Origin: Flavobacterium hibisci
GTDB lineage: Bacteria > Bacteroidota > Bacteroidia > Flavobacteriales > Flavobacteriaceae
Direction: 5' to 3'
Assembly (NCBI RefSeq): GCF_020026925.1
Contig: NZ_JAIQDW010000003.1
Span: 124,001 to 188,000, forward strand
Length of the DNA stretch: 64,000 bases
Shown here: piece by piece, positions 1 through 8,487 of the stretch
How the letters are laid out: each line of letters opens with the position of its first letter
Position numbering within the stretch: the first letter of the stretch is position 1
Position numbers and translations under genes: made by a program
Notes under the pieces: model-generated
The model's input: only the letters and a program-made list of their open reading frames with translations
Databases searched by the model: none
What the model was told of the DNA's origin: nothing

Positions 1-1035
1 TATGGTTTTGATGATAATAAATTCAAATATGGGGTTTCAGGGAAATGGATGCTGGATAAGAAAAACAGATTAATTATTTCTGGAGGAAACAGACGTGATA
101 TCGAACAAATCGGAGCTAGTTTAACCACAACAAATGATGTTTTAGGACGCAGTTTTGCTTCTTCGGCGTTGTTTACAACTGGAAGCAACGGAAAATTGAC
201 CAATATTAATCTGAGTAACGTTTCTATTGAAATGGAAGCTAAGAAAAATTTTATAGTTTCTGCAGGTTTTTCATATCGAACATTAGAATCGGCATCGCAG
301 ACCTTTAGTTTAGACTATTATAAAACTTTGCCATCTGTTTCAAATCCGGCTGGTGTGGTTGAAAGTAAGGTTACGCAATCTGAGGCTAACATTCAGTTTG
401 AGTTTATGCCAAATCGTAAAACAATTGGTTATGGAGTTGAAAGAGATCTTGTTGACAGCCCATTTAGCCATTTCTTCGTTAACTTTAGTTATGGTCTAAA
501 AGGAGTTATGAATAGTGATTTTGCTTATGAAAAAGTACAGTTGTTTTACAGACAGCCAATTATTATAGGACCGCTAGGAAGAACAAATATCACACTTGAA
601 ACAGGAAAAACTTTTGGTACAATTCCGTTAGGATTAATGAGTGTAATTCCGGGTAACCAGACGTATTTTACGATTGAAAATACTTTTAGCAACCTGAATT
701 TCTACGAATTTGTTACAGATCAATACACAACATTACAATGGAATCATGATTTTGGAGGAAGAATATTTGCCAGAATCCCATTCATGAGAAAACTGAACTG
801 GAGAGAATTTATAGGAGTGAGAGCCGTCCACGGAACAATTTCTGATGAAAACAGAGCCATAAACGCTTCCGGTCTTCCGTATAATGCACCTGAAAAAGTG
901 TATTGGGAATATAATGCCGGAATTGGAAATATCTTTAAAGTTTTCAGAATTGATTTTTCATGGAGAGGAAATTATTTGAATATGCCCGATGCTGCTAAAT
1001 TTGCCGTAAAAGGATCCTTTGGTTTCTATTTCTAA
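1..1035 (+). CDS. Outer-membrane barrel protein, DUF5686-like, 3' part only
   Basis: The reading frame is open from the first base (YGFDDNKFKYG before the first internal Met), so the gene begins upstream of the window and only about 344 C-terminal residues are present. Alternating aromatic/polar beta-strand patterns and the last residues GSFGFYF, ending in Phe, fit an outer-membrane beta-barrel. The sequence style (FMRKLNWREFIG, a YGL..VMNSDF-like segment) suggests the DUF5686 family, in which a carboxypeptidase-regulatory-like N-terminal domain precedes a barrel; that N-terminal domain would lie outside the window. Function is unknown. A terminator follows directly. The family name is an inference; the barrel nature is better supported. 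Confidence 0.65.
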   Translation, partial: YGFDDNKFKYGVSGKWMLDKKNRLIISGGNRRDIEQIGASLTTTNDVLGRSFASSALFTTGSNGKLTNINLSNVSIEMEAKKNFIVSAGFSYRTLESASQTFSLDYYKTLPSVSNPAGVVESKVTQSEANIQFEFMPNRKTIGYGVERDLVDSPFSHFFVNFSYGLKGVMNSDFAYEKVQLFYRQPIIIGPLGRTNITLETGKTFGTIPLGLMSVIPGNQTYFTIENTFSNLNFYEFVTDQYTTLQWNHDFGGRIFARIPFMRKLNWREFIGVRAVHGTISDENRAINASGLPYNAPEKVYWEYNAGIGNIFKVFRIDFSWRGNYLNMPDAAKFAVKGSFGFYF

Positions 1036-1056
1036 AATAATTTAAATTTTACATAC

Positions 1057-1098
1057 GCCAAATTGCTAGGAATTTACACTTAGCAATTTGGCTTTTTT
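1057..1098 (+). terminator. Rho-independent terminator
   Basis: GCCAAATTGCTA and TAGCAATTTGGC form a 12-bp perfect stem followed by six T residues, just after the barrel gene stop codon. Confidence 0.9.
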
Positions 1099-1123
1099 AT
1101 AGAGTCATTATTTTATTTATTTT

Positions 1124-1209
1124 TAGAAGCTAATCCCGCTATCCGTTTCAATCTTTTATTTTTTAAAGAAAAAAATAAAAGGATTTCATCTGCTATCGGG
1201 GCTAAAAAA
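1124..1209. repeat. Dispersed palindromic intergenic repeat, family A, copy 1
   Basis: Begins TAGAAGCTAATCC and ends ATCGGGGCTAAAA. The centre is an imperfect palindrome (ATCTTTTATT ... AATAAAAGGAT). Related copies lie at 33221-33304 and 56484-56563, always between genes. It sits directly before the DNA glycosylase start. Confidence 0.7.
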
Positions 1210-1219
1210 AAATTACGTT

Positions 1220-1819
1220 ATGCAAGAAGCTATTGACTTTTTAGTAACTAAAAATCCAATATTTCGGGAAATAATCGAAAAGTACGGATTACCATCAATC
1301 CCAAAACGACCACAAGGCTTCGAAACTTTAGTGTTGTTAATACTTGAACAGCAGGTTTCTATAGATTCGGCGAAAGCCACATTTTTAAAAATCAAGAATT
1401 ATACAATTTGTAATCCCGAAACCATGGCAGTTTTGCCGGATGAAGAGTTCAGAAATCTCGGGATCAGCCGTCAAAAGACAAAATACATTAAGATTTTAGC
1501 GGAAGCAGTTTTAAATAAAGAATTAGACATTGAAAACTTGGCTTCAAAATCAGCAAAACAAGTCCGCGAAGAACTCATTAAGTTAAAAGGTATCGGAAAC
1601 TGGACAATCGATATCTATTTAATGTTCTGTCTGCAGGAGCCGGATTTAATTCCTTTAGGCGATATTGCAATAGTCAATACAATCAAAGAATTATTTAATA
1701 TTCATGACAAAGGCGAAATGGAAATCTATACTCAAGAGTGGAGTCCGTATCGATCTTATGCAACCTATCTGCTTTGGCATTATTACTTAAATAAACGAAA
1801 TCGTAAGATTACATATTAA
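1220..1819 (+). CDS. HhH-GPD DNA glycosylase (AlkA-like, 3-methyladenine type)
   Basis: A 199-residue base-excision repair glycosylase expected to remove alkylated bases from DNA. The helix-hairpin-helix is visible at about residues 119-131 (KLKGIGNWTIDIY), followed by the Pro/Gly-Asp segment PLGDIA near residue 147, whose Asp is the catalytic position in the family. The N-terminal stretch LVLLILEQQVS matches the usual 'I..QQ.S' helix of AlkA/MAG proteins. It lacks the N-terminal AlkA domain and any Fe-S cysteines, so it is the short single-domain form. It stands alone between a terminator and the ppa promoter. Substrate specificity cannot be read from sequence. Confidence 0.8.
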   Translation: MQEAIDFLVTKNPIFREIIEKYGLPSIPKRPQGFETLVLLILEQQVSIDSAKATFLKIKNYTICNPETMAVLPDEEFRNLGISRQKTKYIKILAEAVLNKELDIENLASKSAKQVREELIKLKGIGNWTIDIYLMFCLQEPDLIPLGDIAIVNTIKELFNIHDKGEMEIYTQEWSPYRSYATYLLWHYYLNKRNRKITY

Positions 1820-1889
1820 CTATCTGTTATATAATAAGGAAAGTATATTAAATAATGAATAAAGTATATAGATTAATGCATTTTTTTCA

Positions 1890-1920
1890 TTGTAAAAAAG
1901 GATTCTTTGGGTTACTTTTG
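1890..1920 (+). promoter_or_regulatory. Bacteroidota-type promoter of ppa
   Basis: TTG at 1890-1892, a 20-base spacer and TACTTTTG at 1913-1920 match the TTG/TAnnTTTG pattern of the Bacteroidota housekeeping sigma factor. Transcription would start about 25 bases before the ppa ATG. Confidence 0.7.
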
Positions 1921-1952
1921 CATCCAAATTATAGATATAATAAAAAAAGAAA

Positions 1953-2483
1953 ATGACCGCAGACAAACTAACAACTTTCGATGTTTTAATCGAAATACCA
2001 AGAGGAAGCAGAAATAAATATGAGTACGATTTTGAAATCAAAAGAATGCGTTTTGACAGAATGTTATTCTCTTCAATGATGTACCCGGCAGATTACGGAT
2101 TTATTCCAGAAACTTTAGCCCTGGACGGTGACCCTCTTGATGTATTGGTTTTGATTAACGAACCAACTTTCCCAGGATGTGTGATAGAAGTGAAGCCAAT
2201 TGGGGTTTTCCACATGGCAGATGATAAAGGACCAGATGAAAAAATTATTTGTGTACCAGTTTCAGATCCAATCTGGAATTCATTAAATGATCTTTCAGAT
2301 ATCAACGGACACTTATTGAAAGAAATCGAGCATTTCTTCCAGGTTTATAAAGATCTTGAAAACAAAAAAGTTGATGTAGAAGGATGGGGAGATGTAAAAG
2401 AGGCATTCGCAATTATTAAAGAATGTACAGACCGTTTTAATCAGATTGAAAACAAACCAGAAGGATTATTTAGTATTAAATAA
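1953..2483 (+). CDS. ppa: Inorganic pyrophosphatase, soluble family I
   Basis: Hydrolyses pyrophosphate to two phosphates in the cytoplasm, pulling biosynthetic reactions forward. The 176-residue length is normal for the bacterial family. The signature DGDPLDVLV with its metal-binding Asp residues is at 58-66, and RGSRNKYEYD at 17-26 supplies the conserved Arg/Lys/Glu of the active site. The ATG follows a good promoter at a sensible distance. It is followed by a strong terminator and then by the membrane pyrophosphatase, so both PPi-consuming enzymes lie side by side but are probably transcribed separately. Confidence 0.95.
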   Translation: MTADKLTTFDVLIEIPRGSRNKYEYDFEIKRMRFDRMLFSSMMYPADYGFIPETLALDGDPLDVLVLINEPTFPGCVIEVKPIGVFHMADDKGPDEKIICVPVSDPIWNSLNDLSDINGHLLKEIEHFFQVYKDLENKKVDVEGWGDVKEAFAIIKECTDRFNQIENKPEGLFSIK

Positions 2484-2510
2484 TTTTAGGCATCATATTT
2501 TGTAAAAAAA

Positions 2511-2540
2511 GCAATACTCCGTTAAGAGTATTGCTTTTTT
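2511..2540 (+). terminator. Rho-independent terminator after ppa
   Basis: GCAATACTC and GAGTATTGC form a 9-bp stem with loop CGTTAA followed by six T residues. Confidence 0.92.
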
Positions 2541-2591
2541 GTTTAAATTCGTTTAGTTAGTTTGTTGACTATTAACCAAAAACCAATAAAT

Positions 2592-5135
2592 ATGAATGCA
2601 TTTATGATTTACCTGCCTATTGTAATGGCAGTTCTAGGATTACTTTTCATGGGAATAAAAAGGAGTTGGGTTTTAAAACAAGATGCCGGCGATGGTAAGA
2701 TGAAAGAAATCTCAGATTACATCTACGAAGGAGCCTTAGCCTTCTTAAAAGCCGAGTATAAACTATTGACCATTTTTGTAATTATTGCCAGTTTAGCTTT
2801 GGCAGGAATTACTTTTATCCCGGGTGTAAAAACACATTTATTAATCGTAGTTGCATTTATTTTCGGGGCATTATTTTCAGCTTATGCAGGTAATATAGGT
2901 ATGAAAATAGCAACCAAAACAAACGTTAGAACCACTCAGGCAGCCAGAACCAGTTTGCCTCAGGCTTTGAAAGTTTCTTTTGGAGGCGGAACTGTAATGG
3001 GGTTGGGAGTTGCCGGTTTGGCTGTTTTAGGTTTGACGGCTTTCTTTATAATTTTCTTTAATTTATTTTCAGACGGTGTTTGGAAAGATACTGAAACAAT
3101 GACTGTTGTTTTAGAAACTTTGGCAGGATTTTCACTTGGTGCAGAATCAATCGCTTTGTTTGCACGTGTCGGAGGTGGAATTTATACCAAAGCTGCCGAT
3201 GTTGGTGCTGATTTAGTAGGTAAAGTAGAAGCAGGAATTCCGGAAGATGATCCTCGTAATCCGGCAACAATTGCAGATAACGTTGGAGACAATGTAGGAG
3301 ACGTGGCTGGTATGGGAGCCGATTTGTTCGGGTCGTATGTAGCAACAGTCTTAGCTGCCATGGTTCTTGGAAATTATGTTATAAAAGATATGGGCGGAAG
3401 TATTAATGACGCTTTTGGCGGAATTGGTCCAATTTTGCTTCCAATGGCAATTGCCGGTTTTGGAATTTTATTCTCCATTATTGGAACTACAGTGGTAAAA
3501 ATATCAGATGATAATGCAAAAGAAGCACAAGTACAGAAAGCATTAAATATAGGAAACTGGATTTCGATTATTTTAACAGCAATAGCCTGTTTCTTTTTGG
3601 TAAAACATATGTTGCCCGAAGTAATGACAATGGAATTCTTTGGAGAAGGAGCACAACAAATTTCTTCCATGCGTGTTTTTTACTCCACATTAGTCGGATT
3701 AGTGGTTGGAGGCGCCATTTCATCAGTAACAGAATATTACACAGGATTAGGAACAAAACCAGTTTTGGCAATTGTTCAGAAATCTTCAACAGGAGCTGGA
3801 ACAAATGTAATCGCTGGTTTGGCAACCGGAATGATTTCTACTTTTCCAACTGTTATTTTGTTTGCTGTAGCAATTTGGATTTCTTATGCTTTGGCAGGAT
3901 TCTACGGAGTGGCGCTGGCTGCTTCGGCAATGATGGCAACAACCGCTATGCAATTGGCGATTGACGCTTTCGGACCAATTTCTGATAATGCTGGTGGAAT
4001 TGCCGAAATGAGTGAATTGCCAAAAGAAGTGCGTACCAGAACCGATATTTTAGATTCAGTAGGAAACACAACTGCAGCAACAGGAAAAGGTTTTGCAATT
4101 GCTTCGGCAGCCTTAACTTCATTAGCCTTATTTGCAGCTTATGTAACTTTTACCGGAATTGACGGAATTAATATTTTTAAAGCACCAGTTTTAGCGATGT
4201 TATTTGTCGGTGGAATGATTCCGGTAGTTTTCTCTGCATTAGCAATGAATTCTGTCGGAAAAGCAGCAATGGATATGGTGTACGAGGTTCGTCGTCAGTT
4301 CAAAGAAATTCCGGGGATTATGGAAGGAACTGGTAAACCTGAATACGGAAAATGTGTGGAGATTTCTACGAAAGCCGCTTTGCGCGAAATGATGCTGCCT
4401 GGAATATTGACTATTGGTTTCCCGATTGCAATTGTACTTTTAGGAAAATTAGTTTATGCAGATAACAATCAGTTAATTGCTGAAATGCTGGGAGGATATA
4501 TGGCCGGAGTTACGGTTTCAGGAGTGCTTTGGGCTGTTTTTCAAAACAATGCCGGAGGTGCCTGGGACAATGCTAAAAAATCTTTTGAAGCAGGAGTAAT
4601 GATCAATGGAGAAATGACGTATAAAGGTTCTGATGCTCATAAAGCAGCGGTAACCGGAGATACAGTTGGTGATCCATTCAAAGATACTTCAGGACCTTCA
4701 ATGAACATTTTAATTAAACTCACTTGTTTGATTGGATTGGTGATTGCGCCAATTTTAGGTGACGGACATGCGCCATCAGATATGGCAGGAAAAGCTTCCT
4801 GTTGTAAAATGGAGATGCATGCAGGCGGAGTTTCTAAATGCGGAGATATGTCAGGAATGACCAAAGAAGAATGTATTAAAATGTGCAAAGAAAAAGGCTG
4901 TTCTGCAGAAGAAACTGCAAAGTGCCTGGCTCATTTTGATGCAAAAGGGAAATACCAAAAAACAGATTGTTTTGATACCAGTAAATACGAGAAAAAAAGA
5001 GTTGAGGTTAATTTGTCTACTGTAAATGGTATTACGGTTGGAACTGTAACAAAAACCGAAAATGGCAAAACAACTACTGAAGTTTTTGAAGGAACTGAAG
5101 CTGAGGTGAAAGCTAAAGTTGAAGCGGCGAAATAA
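2592..5135 (+). CDS. hppA: Membrane-bound ion-translocating pyrophosphatase with Cys-rich C-terminal tail
   Basis: Couples PPi hydrolysis to H+ or Na+ pumping across the inner membrane. About 16 hydrophobic segments are visible. The PPi/Mg site DDPRNPATIADNVGDNVGD lies near residue 218. GNTTAATGKG near residue 491 has Ala where K+-independent enzymes carry Lys, so a K+-dependent enzyme is inferred; H+ versus Na+ specificity is not decided. I chose the ATG at 2592 (MNAFMIYLP) rather than an in-frame TTG 30 bases upstream. The last membrane helix ends near residue 722. After it comes a roughly 120-residue soluble tail with about nine Cys residues in its first half (ASCCKMEMHAGG, CIKMCKEKGC) and a charged Lys/Glu-rich end. 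Most characterised family members end soon after the last helix, so this tail is unusual. Confidence 0.93.
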   Translation: MNAFMIYLPIVMAVLGLLFMGIKRSWVLKQDAGDGKMKEISDYIYEGALAFLKAEYKLLTIFVIIASLALAGITFIPGVKTHLLIVVAFIFGALFSAYAGNIGMKIATKTNVRTTQAARTSLPQALKVSFGGGTVMGLGVAGLAVLGLTAFFIIFFNLFSDGVWKDTETMTVVLETLAGFSLGAESIALFARVGGGIYTKAADVGADLVGKVEAGIPEDDPRNPATIADNVGDNVGDVAGMGADLFGSYVATVLAAMVLGNYVIKDMGGSINDAFGGIGPILLPMAIAGFGILFSIIGTTVVKISDDNAKEAQVQKALNIGNWISIILTAIACFFLVKHMLPEVMTMEFFGEGAQQISSMRVFYSTLVGLVVGGAISSVTEYYTGLGTKPVLAIVQKSSTGAGTNVIAGLATGMISTFPTVILFAVAIWISYALAGFYGVALAASAMMATTAMQLAIDAFGPISDNAGGIAEMSELPKEVRTRTDILDSVGNTTAATGKGFAIASAALTSLALFAAYVTFTGIDGINIFKAPVLAMLFVGGMIPVVFSALAMNSVGKAAMDMVYEVRRQFKEIPGIMEGTGKPEYGKCVEISTKAALREMMLPGILTIGFPIAIVLLGKLVYADNNQLIAEMLGGYMAGVTVSGVLWAVFQNNAGGAWDNAKKSFEAGVMINGEMTYKGSDAHKAAVTGDTVGDPFKDTSGPSMNILIKLTCLIGLVIAPILGDGHAPSDMAGKASCCKMEMHAGGVSKCGDMSGMTKEECIKMCKEKGCSAEETAKCLAHFDAKGKYQKTDCFDTSKYEKKRVEVNLSTVNGITVGTVTKTENGKTTTEVFEGTEAEVKAKVEAAK

Positions 5136-5206
5136 ACTTTAAAATATGAATGATGTAGAAATTTATTGAGTATGTTAAATATGAAGTTTGGATTCATAGA
5201 ATCATC

Positions 5207-5240
5207 AACGCTGTAAGATTTTGTTTTACAGCGTTTTTTT
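5207..5240 (+). terminator. Rho-independent terminator after hppA
   Basis: AACGCTGTAA and TTACAGCGTT form a 10-bp stem followed by a T run. Confidence 0.9.
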
Positions 5241-5313
5241 GTATTTTAAATTGGGTTGATTTATGTAGTTTTTCATATGTAATAAAATACGTATAAGTTA
5301 TAGCGAAATATAT

Positions 5314-5343
5314 TTGGATAATTAATTTTAAAGTCTATTTTTG
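5314..5343 (+). promoter_or_regulatory. Promoter of vgrG island 1
   Basis: TTG at 5314-5316, 19-base spacer, TATTTTTG at 5336-5343. The same arrangement with the same -7 box precedes the second vgrG at 23216-23245, although the sequence upstream of the -7 region differs between copies. Confidence 0.7.
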
Positions 5344-6775
5344 AGAAAAAATTCTTACTTAATATATCAACAATAACTTATGGGACATTTTTCAGAACAG
5401 GTACATATCAGCATAGGGAGCTTTACCCAAAACGTCGTTTATCATAATTTAGAATTGTCACAAAAGATGGCCGATCACCATCATTTTTCTTTTGTATGGC
5501 AATACACAGGCAAGGCGATCATAAACCCGGCAGATCAGGCAAAGGCATTGCGAACGTATCTTGGGGATGAAGTTATCTTTACCTTTAAAAGTCTTACCGG
5601 AATCAGGTTGATGAGCAAAGGAATCATAACAGAACTCTCCTCTGTAGATCTTCACGGCAGCCCCGAAGGGTTGCATGTTAAAGGGATCAGCCACACTATT
5701 GTTCTGGACGATATGAAAAAGTCAAGGACCTACCAGCAAAGGGCATGAATGATATCGTGCTGGATATTTTAGCAGAAGGTCCGGGAGAATTCTATGAAAG
5801 GGATGCTATAAAATCGACTTACCTTCAGGAATTCAAATACCTGGCCCAGTACAATGAAACCAATTTTGATTTCTTGAAACGATTGGCCAGACGACACGGC
5901 CAATGGTTCTATTTTGACGGAATGCGAATGCAATTCGGACAGACCAAAACCAGCAAAATAAAACTCATCAACGGGTCTTCGCTGCATGGATTTAAAATCC
6001 AGACCAACATGGCTTCCCATAAAATTTCATTGGGAGGGTATGATTACAATGGGGCATCCAATATTCGTAATTCGGCAGCCAGAACATCTTCGGGAAGCAA
6101 AGACAGTTTTTCTTCCGTTGTAGGACATAACCAGGGAACCGTTGCCCAAAGCGACCTGAACAATGGAGCTTACACCACCAATGCCCAAAGCAGCGAAGAA
6201 ATACAGGAAATGGTCAGACTCCAGACCGCAGGCAGCGACGCCAATAGTGTTTATTACAGCGGAATATCTTATTTTCCTTTAGGACTTGGACAGGTTTTCA
6301 GCATCATAAACCAGACTGTAGAACACGAACTGATTGTGACAGAAGTAACACACATTTCTCAGGTCCACGGAAACTATTCCTGTAATTTCAAGGCTATTCC
6401 GGCAGACGTTGCAGCCCCACATTATACAGACGTACATGTATTTGCCAAAGCCGAAACACAGCCAGCGAAAGTAAAAGACAATAACGATCCGGAAGGATTA
6501 GGACGTGTAAAAGTACAGTTCAACTGGGCAGGCGGAAACAATTCAAGTGAGTGGCTACGAATGATACAGCCACATTCAGGTTCCGGAAAAGGATTTTACT
6601 TTATTCCTGAAATCGGTGAAGAAGTTTTAGTAGGTTTTGAAGGCGACAATGCACAGAATCCGTATGTTTTGGGAACACAGTATAACGGAAGCCAATCCAG
6701 CGGTTATGCAGATGGTCAGAATAATGTAAAAGCGATCCACACACGTTCGGGAATCAAATTTATTTTGAACGATGG
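5326..6775 (+). repeat. 1.45-kb direct repeat covering most of vgrG, copy 1
   Basis: Nearly identical to 23228-24677, with scattered single-base differences and a different two-base-longer spacer just before the ATG in copy 2. Similarity starts a few bases before the -7 box and breaks off in the region encoding the end of the OB-fold/start of the beta-helix of VgrG. The same orientation makes recombination between the copies possible. Confidence 0.9.
5380..5748 (+). pseudogene. VgrG-type T6SS spike protein, copy 1, N-terminal piece (frameshifted)
   Basis: Encodes 122 residues starting MGHFSEQVHISIG, the N-terminal part of a VgrG/gp27-like spike hub. The frame closes at 5748 because the run AAAGGGCATG has three G where copy 2 (23284 onward) has four (AAAGGGGCATG) and reads through. 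Together with the next feature the product would be about 600 residues, a normal VgrG length. The stop TGA overlaps an ATG of the downstream frame (ATGA at 5745-5748), so re-initiation could make a two-piece protein. The alternatives are a genuine inactivating mutation or a homopolymer sequencing error. It has its own promoter and opens the first T6SS cargo island. Confidence 0.75.
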
Positions 6776-7184
6776 TGATGGAAGTATTTTGATTGAAGAT
6801 CCTAGCGGGAATAAATATTTTATGGATGGGAAAGGGAATACTAATGTAAGTGCGCCAAAAAATCTGACCTTTGATGCAGGGGAGAATATCAGTATTACAG
6901 CAGGTAAAAATGTTTCTGTTAGTGCAGGAGAGGATGTTGATGTTGATGCAGGTAAAGATATTTTACAAAGTGCAGGGAATGATGTAATTATTAATGCAAA
7001 TGGGAATATTGTTGAACAATCAGATAACAGGAGTGAAATTGTCGAAAAAGATTTTAGCAGAACTTCTGATGTTTCAAACGAGATTGCTGCCGAAATTAGT
7101 CTTCAAAGCCACGAGAAGGATATGTCGATACAAAGCGGAAAACAAATTTTATTTAATAGTGTAGAAAAATCAAATCTTTTTTAA
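5745..7184 (+). CDS. VgrG-type T6SS spike protein, copy 1, main part
   Basis: 479 residues carrying the rest of the VgrG: gp27-like region to about residue 220, gp5-like OB fold about 225-325 (DNNDPEGLGRVKVQFNW, IPEIGEEVLVGFEGDNAQNP) and a C-terminal triple-stranded beta-helix with short repeats such as GENISITAGKNVSVSAGEDV near 375-430. VgrG tips the contractile T6SS tube and carries effectors. The true start is upstream in the preceding piece; this frame begins at an ATG that is an internal Met of the intact family member. Its last ~130 residues differ completely from copy 2, which fits cargo specificity. It is followed 10 bases later by a 57-residue protein gene and then the DUF2931/DUF2235 pair. 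Confidence 0.85.
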   Translation: MNDIVLDILAEGPGEFYERDAIKSTYLQEFKYLAQYNETNFDFLKRLARRHGQWFYFDGMRMQFGQTKTSKIKLINGSSLHGFKIQTNMASHKISLGGYDYNGASNIRNSAARTSSGSKDSFSSVVGHNQGTVAQSDLNNGAYTTNAQSSEEIQEMVRLQTAGSDANSVYYSGISYFPLGLGQVFSIINQTVEHELIVTEVTHISQVHGNYSCNFKAIPADVAAPHYTDVHVFAKAETQPAKVKDNNDPEGLGRVKVQFNWAGGNNSSEWLRMIQPHSGSGKGFYFIPEIGEEVLVGFEGDNAQNPYVLGTQYNGSQSSGYADGQNNVKAIHTRSGIKFILNDGDGSILIEDPSGNKYFMDGKGNTNVSAPKNLTFDAGENISITAGKNVSVSAGEDVDVDAGKDILQSAGNDVIINANGNIVEQSDNRSEIVEKDFSRTSDVSNEIAAEISLQSHEKDMSIQSGKQILFNSVEKSNLF

Positions 7185-7194
7185 TTAAAAATGT

Positions 7195-7368
7195 ATGGCA
7201 ATTACAAAACAGGCAAAAAGTATTAAAATAGAAGTAACAGATACTTATCTGTTAAACGTAGGTGGCAGAATTGAAAAAAAAGCTAATAAATTGAATCTGG
7301 AAGCCACAAATGGAGATTTAAATTTAGTAAGTGGTAAAAAAATAATGATAAATGGTGAGAAAAAATAG
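7195..7368 (+). CDS. Small VgrG-linked protein (57 aa), beta-repeat-like
   Basis: A 57-residue protein beginning MAITKQAKSIKIEV and ending LVSGKKIMINGEKK. A related 56-residue protein occupies the same position after the second vgrG (25104-25274; begins MAINKTAKNLKV, ends LISGKKINIKGNKS). Retention of start, spacing and end between two otherwise divergent regions argues that it is real. The alternating polar/hydrophobic pattern and the GKKI.I.G end recall the strand repeats of the VgrG beta-helix. I infer a spike extension, cap or adaptor joining effector to VgrG. I know no family name. The next gene starts one base after its stop. Confidence 0.7.
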   Translation: MAITKQAKSIKIEVTDTYLLNVGGRIEKKANKLNLEATNGDLNLVSGKKIMINGEKK

Positions 7369-7369
7369 C

Positions 7370-8485
7370 ATGAAAAAATATAACATCTTGTTCTGTTTCA
7401 TCATAATAATAGTGATAACTATATTAGTAATAATAATGAATTCATTTATAGAGAAAAAATACGAATGGTCTGCAGCTATTTCTGCACCAAGAGAATACCC
7501 AGTCGAAGTATATACAGGAGCTGTAGGTGGCTACTTTTTTAGCCATATGGGAGGATTTAGTAATAGTGGCTGGGGTGGTGCTACAGGTGATACTGATATA
7601 AAAGCTGAATTGCCAGAAAGGATAGATTTAACATGGCTATCTTATGTAGATAATAAGTTTTATACTATTGATAGCGAGCTTCCTATAGAGAAAATAAAAC
7701 AGCTTTTTGAGGAAGGAATCTATTCAAAAACAGGAGATGAAGTCGTAACGGAACCTTATACCTATATAAATATTGGGTTGGCTCCAAAAGGAATGGTTGT
7801 GGTATGGATAGCTGGGGCAGGTATACAGGTAGAAGTAGCCCGTTTTCAGGCGCACGAAACTACGATAGATCCAAGAGTGATTACCGAGGACGAAAAATAT
7901 ATGTTTAGGAAAGATTATTCAAAAGATAGATTAAAAAATGATTTCGTTATTTCTAAATATGTAGAGGAACAACTCAATAAATATGGTTATCCTCCTGCTG
8001 AAGTATATGAAAGTTACCGGGAAAAATACCTTTGGAAACCCAAGGTTATTCTGCCTGAAGGATGCAAAATAATTTCGGTATATATGAAAATGTGCAACGG
8101 AGAAAAAGAAGACCCTTATGATAGACCGATAGAGCAAAAGCAAAGAGCAATCCCGTTTATGATTGAAATTTTCTGGACTGTTGGAAATGGTAAAAAACAG
8201 CAAAAGTTTGTATCGAGAATCGCTTTTACTAAAGACATAGAGTTCTGGAATATATACCTTCAAGATGAAAGAGTTGATGATCAAATGCCTGTAGATTTTT
8301 ATAAAAATGAAATCAGAAAATTATTTAAAGAGCATATTGACAAAAACAAATCTGCTGAAATGGTCATAAAAATTGACCCTACGCAAACTGAAGATGATAG
8401 CTGGGTTACTGATTTTTACATAAAGCAAGAAGAAAAAAAATATAATTTGAATCAATTTTGTCAGGATTCAGGTAAATACGACTAA
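7370..8485 (+). CDS. DUF2931-like membrane-anchored protein, probable T6SS immunity protein
   Basis: 372 residues from the ATG at 7370, two positions after the upstream TAG (an alternative ATG at 7352 would overlap that gene). The N-terminus is one strong hydrophobic segment (residues about 4-23, FCFIIIIVITILVIIM) without a clear lipobox, so a signal anchor exposing the rest to the periplasm is likely. The motif KYEWSAAISAPREYPVEVY matches the start of the protein at 26680 (KYNWTAAVCTPKNYPAEIF), and both share TWLSY and NIGLAPKGMVV-like segments. DUF2931 proteins commonly sit beside DUF2235 T6SS effectors. I infer immunity against the lipase encoded 2 bases downstream. The family call is by memory of motifs. 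Confidence 0.7.
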   Translation: MKKYNILFCFIIIIVITILVIIMNSFIEKKYEWSAAISAPREYPVEVYTGAVGGYFFSHMGGFSNSGWGGATGDTDIKAELPERIDLTWLSYVDNKFYTIDSELPIEKIKQLFEEGIYSKTGDEVVTEPYTYINIGLAPKGMVVVWIAGAGIQVEVARFQAHETTIDPRVITEDEKYMFRKDYSKDRLKNDFVISKYVEEQLNKYGYPPAEVYESYREKYLWKPKVILPEGCKIISVYMKMCNGEKEDPYDRPIEQKQRAIPFMIEIFWTVGNGKKQQKFVSRIAFTKDIEFWNIYLQDERVDDQMPVDFYKNEIRKLFKEHIDKNKSAEMVIKIDPTQTEDDSWVTDFYIKQEEKKYNLNQFCQDSGKYD

Positions 8486-8487
8486 TT

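Noticed and set aside
1820-2041. Minus-strand 73-residue frame across the ppa promoter
   Set aside because: Overlaps ppa and its promoter; composition reflects AT-rich DNA, no motif or start context.
2562-2591. TTG start ten codons upstream for hppA
   Set aside because: The ATG at 2592 begins directly with the first membrane helix as in relatives; the TTG extension is polar and unconserved in style.
3058-3345. Minus-strand open frame opposite hppA (and similar antisense frames elsewhere)
   Set aside because: Lies entirely inside a well-supported gene on the other strand, with Leu/Gln-biased composition typical of antisense reading.
7352-7369. ATG at 7352 as start of the DUF2931 gene
   Set aside because: It would overlap the 57-aa gene and add polar residues before the signal anchor; ATG 7370 directly follows the TAG.
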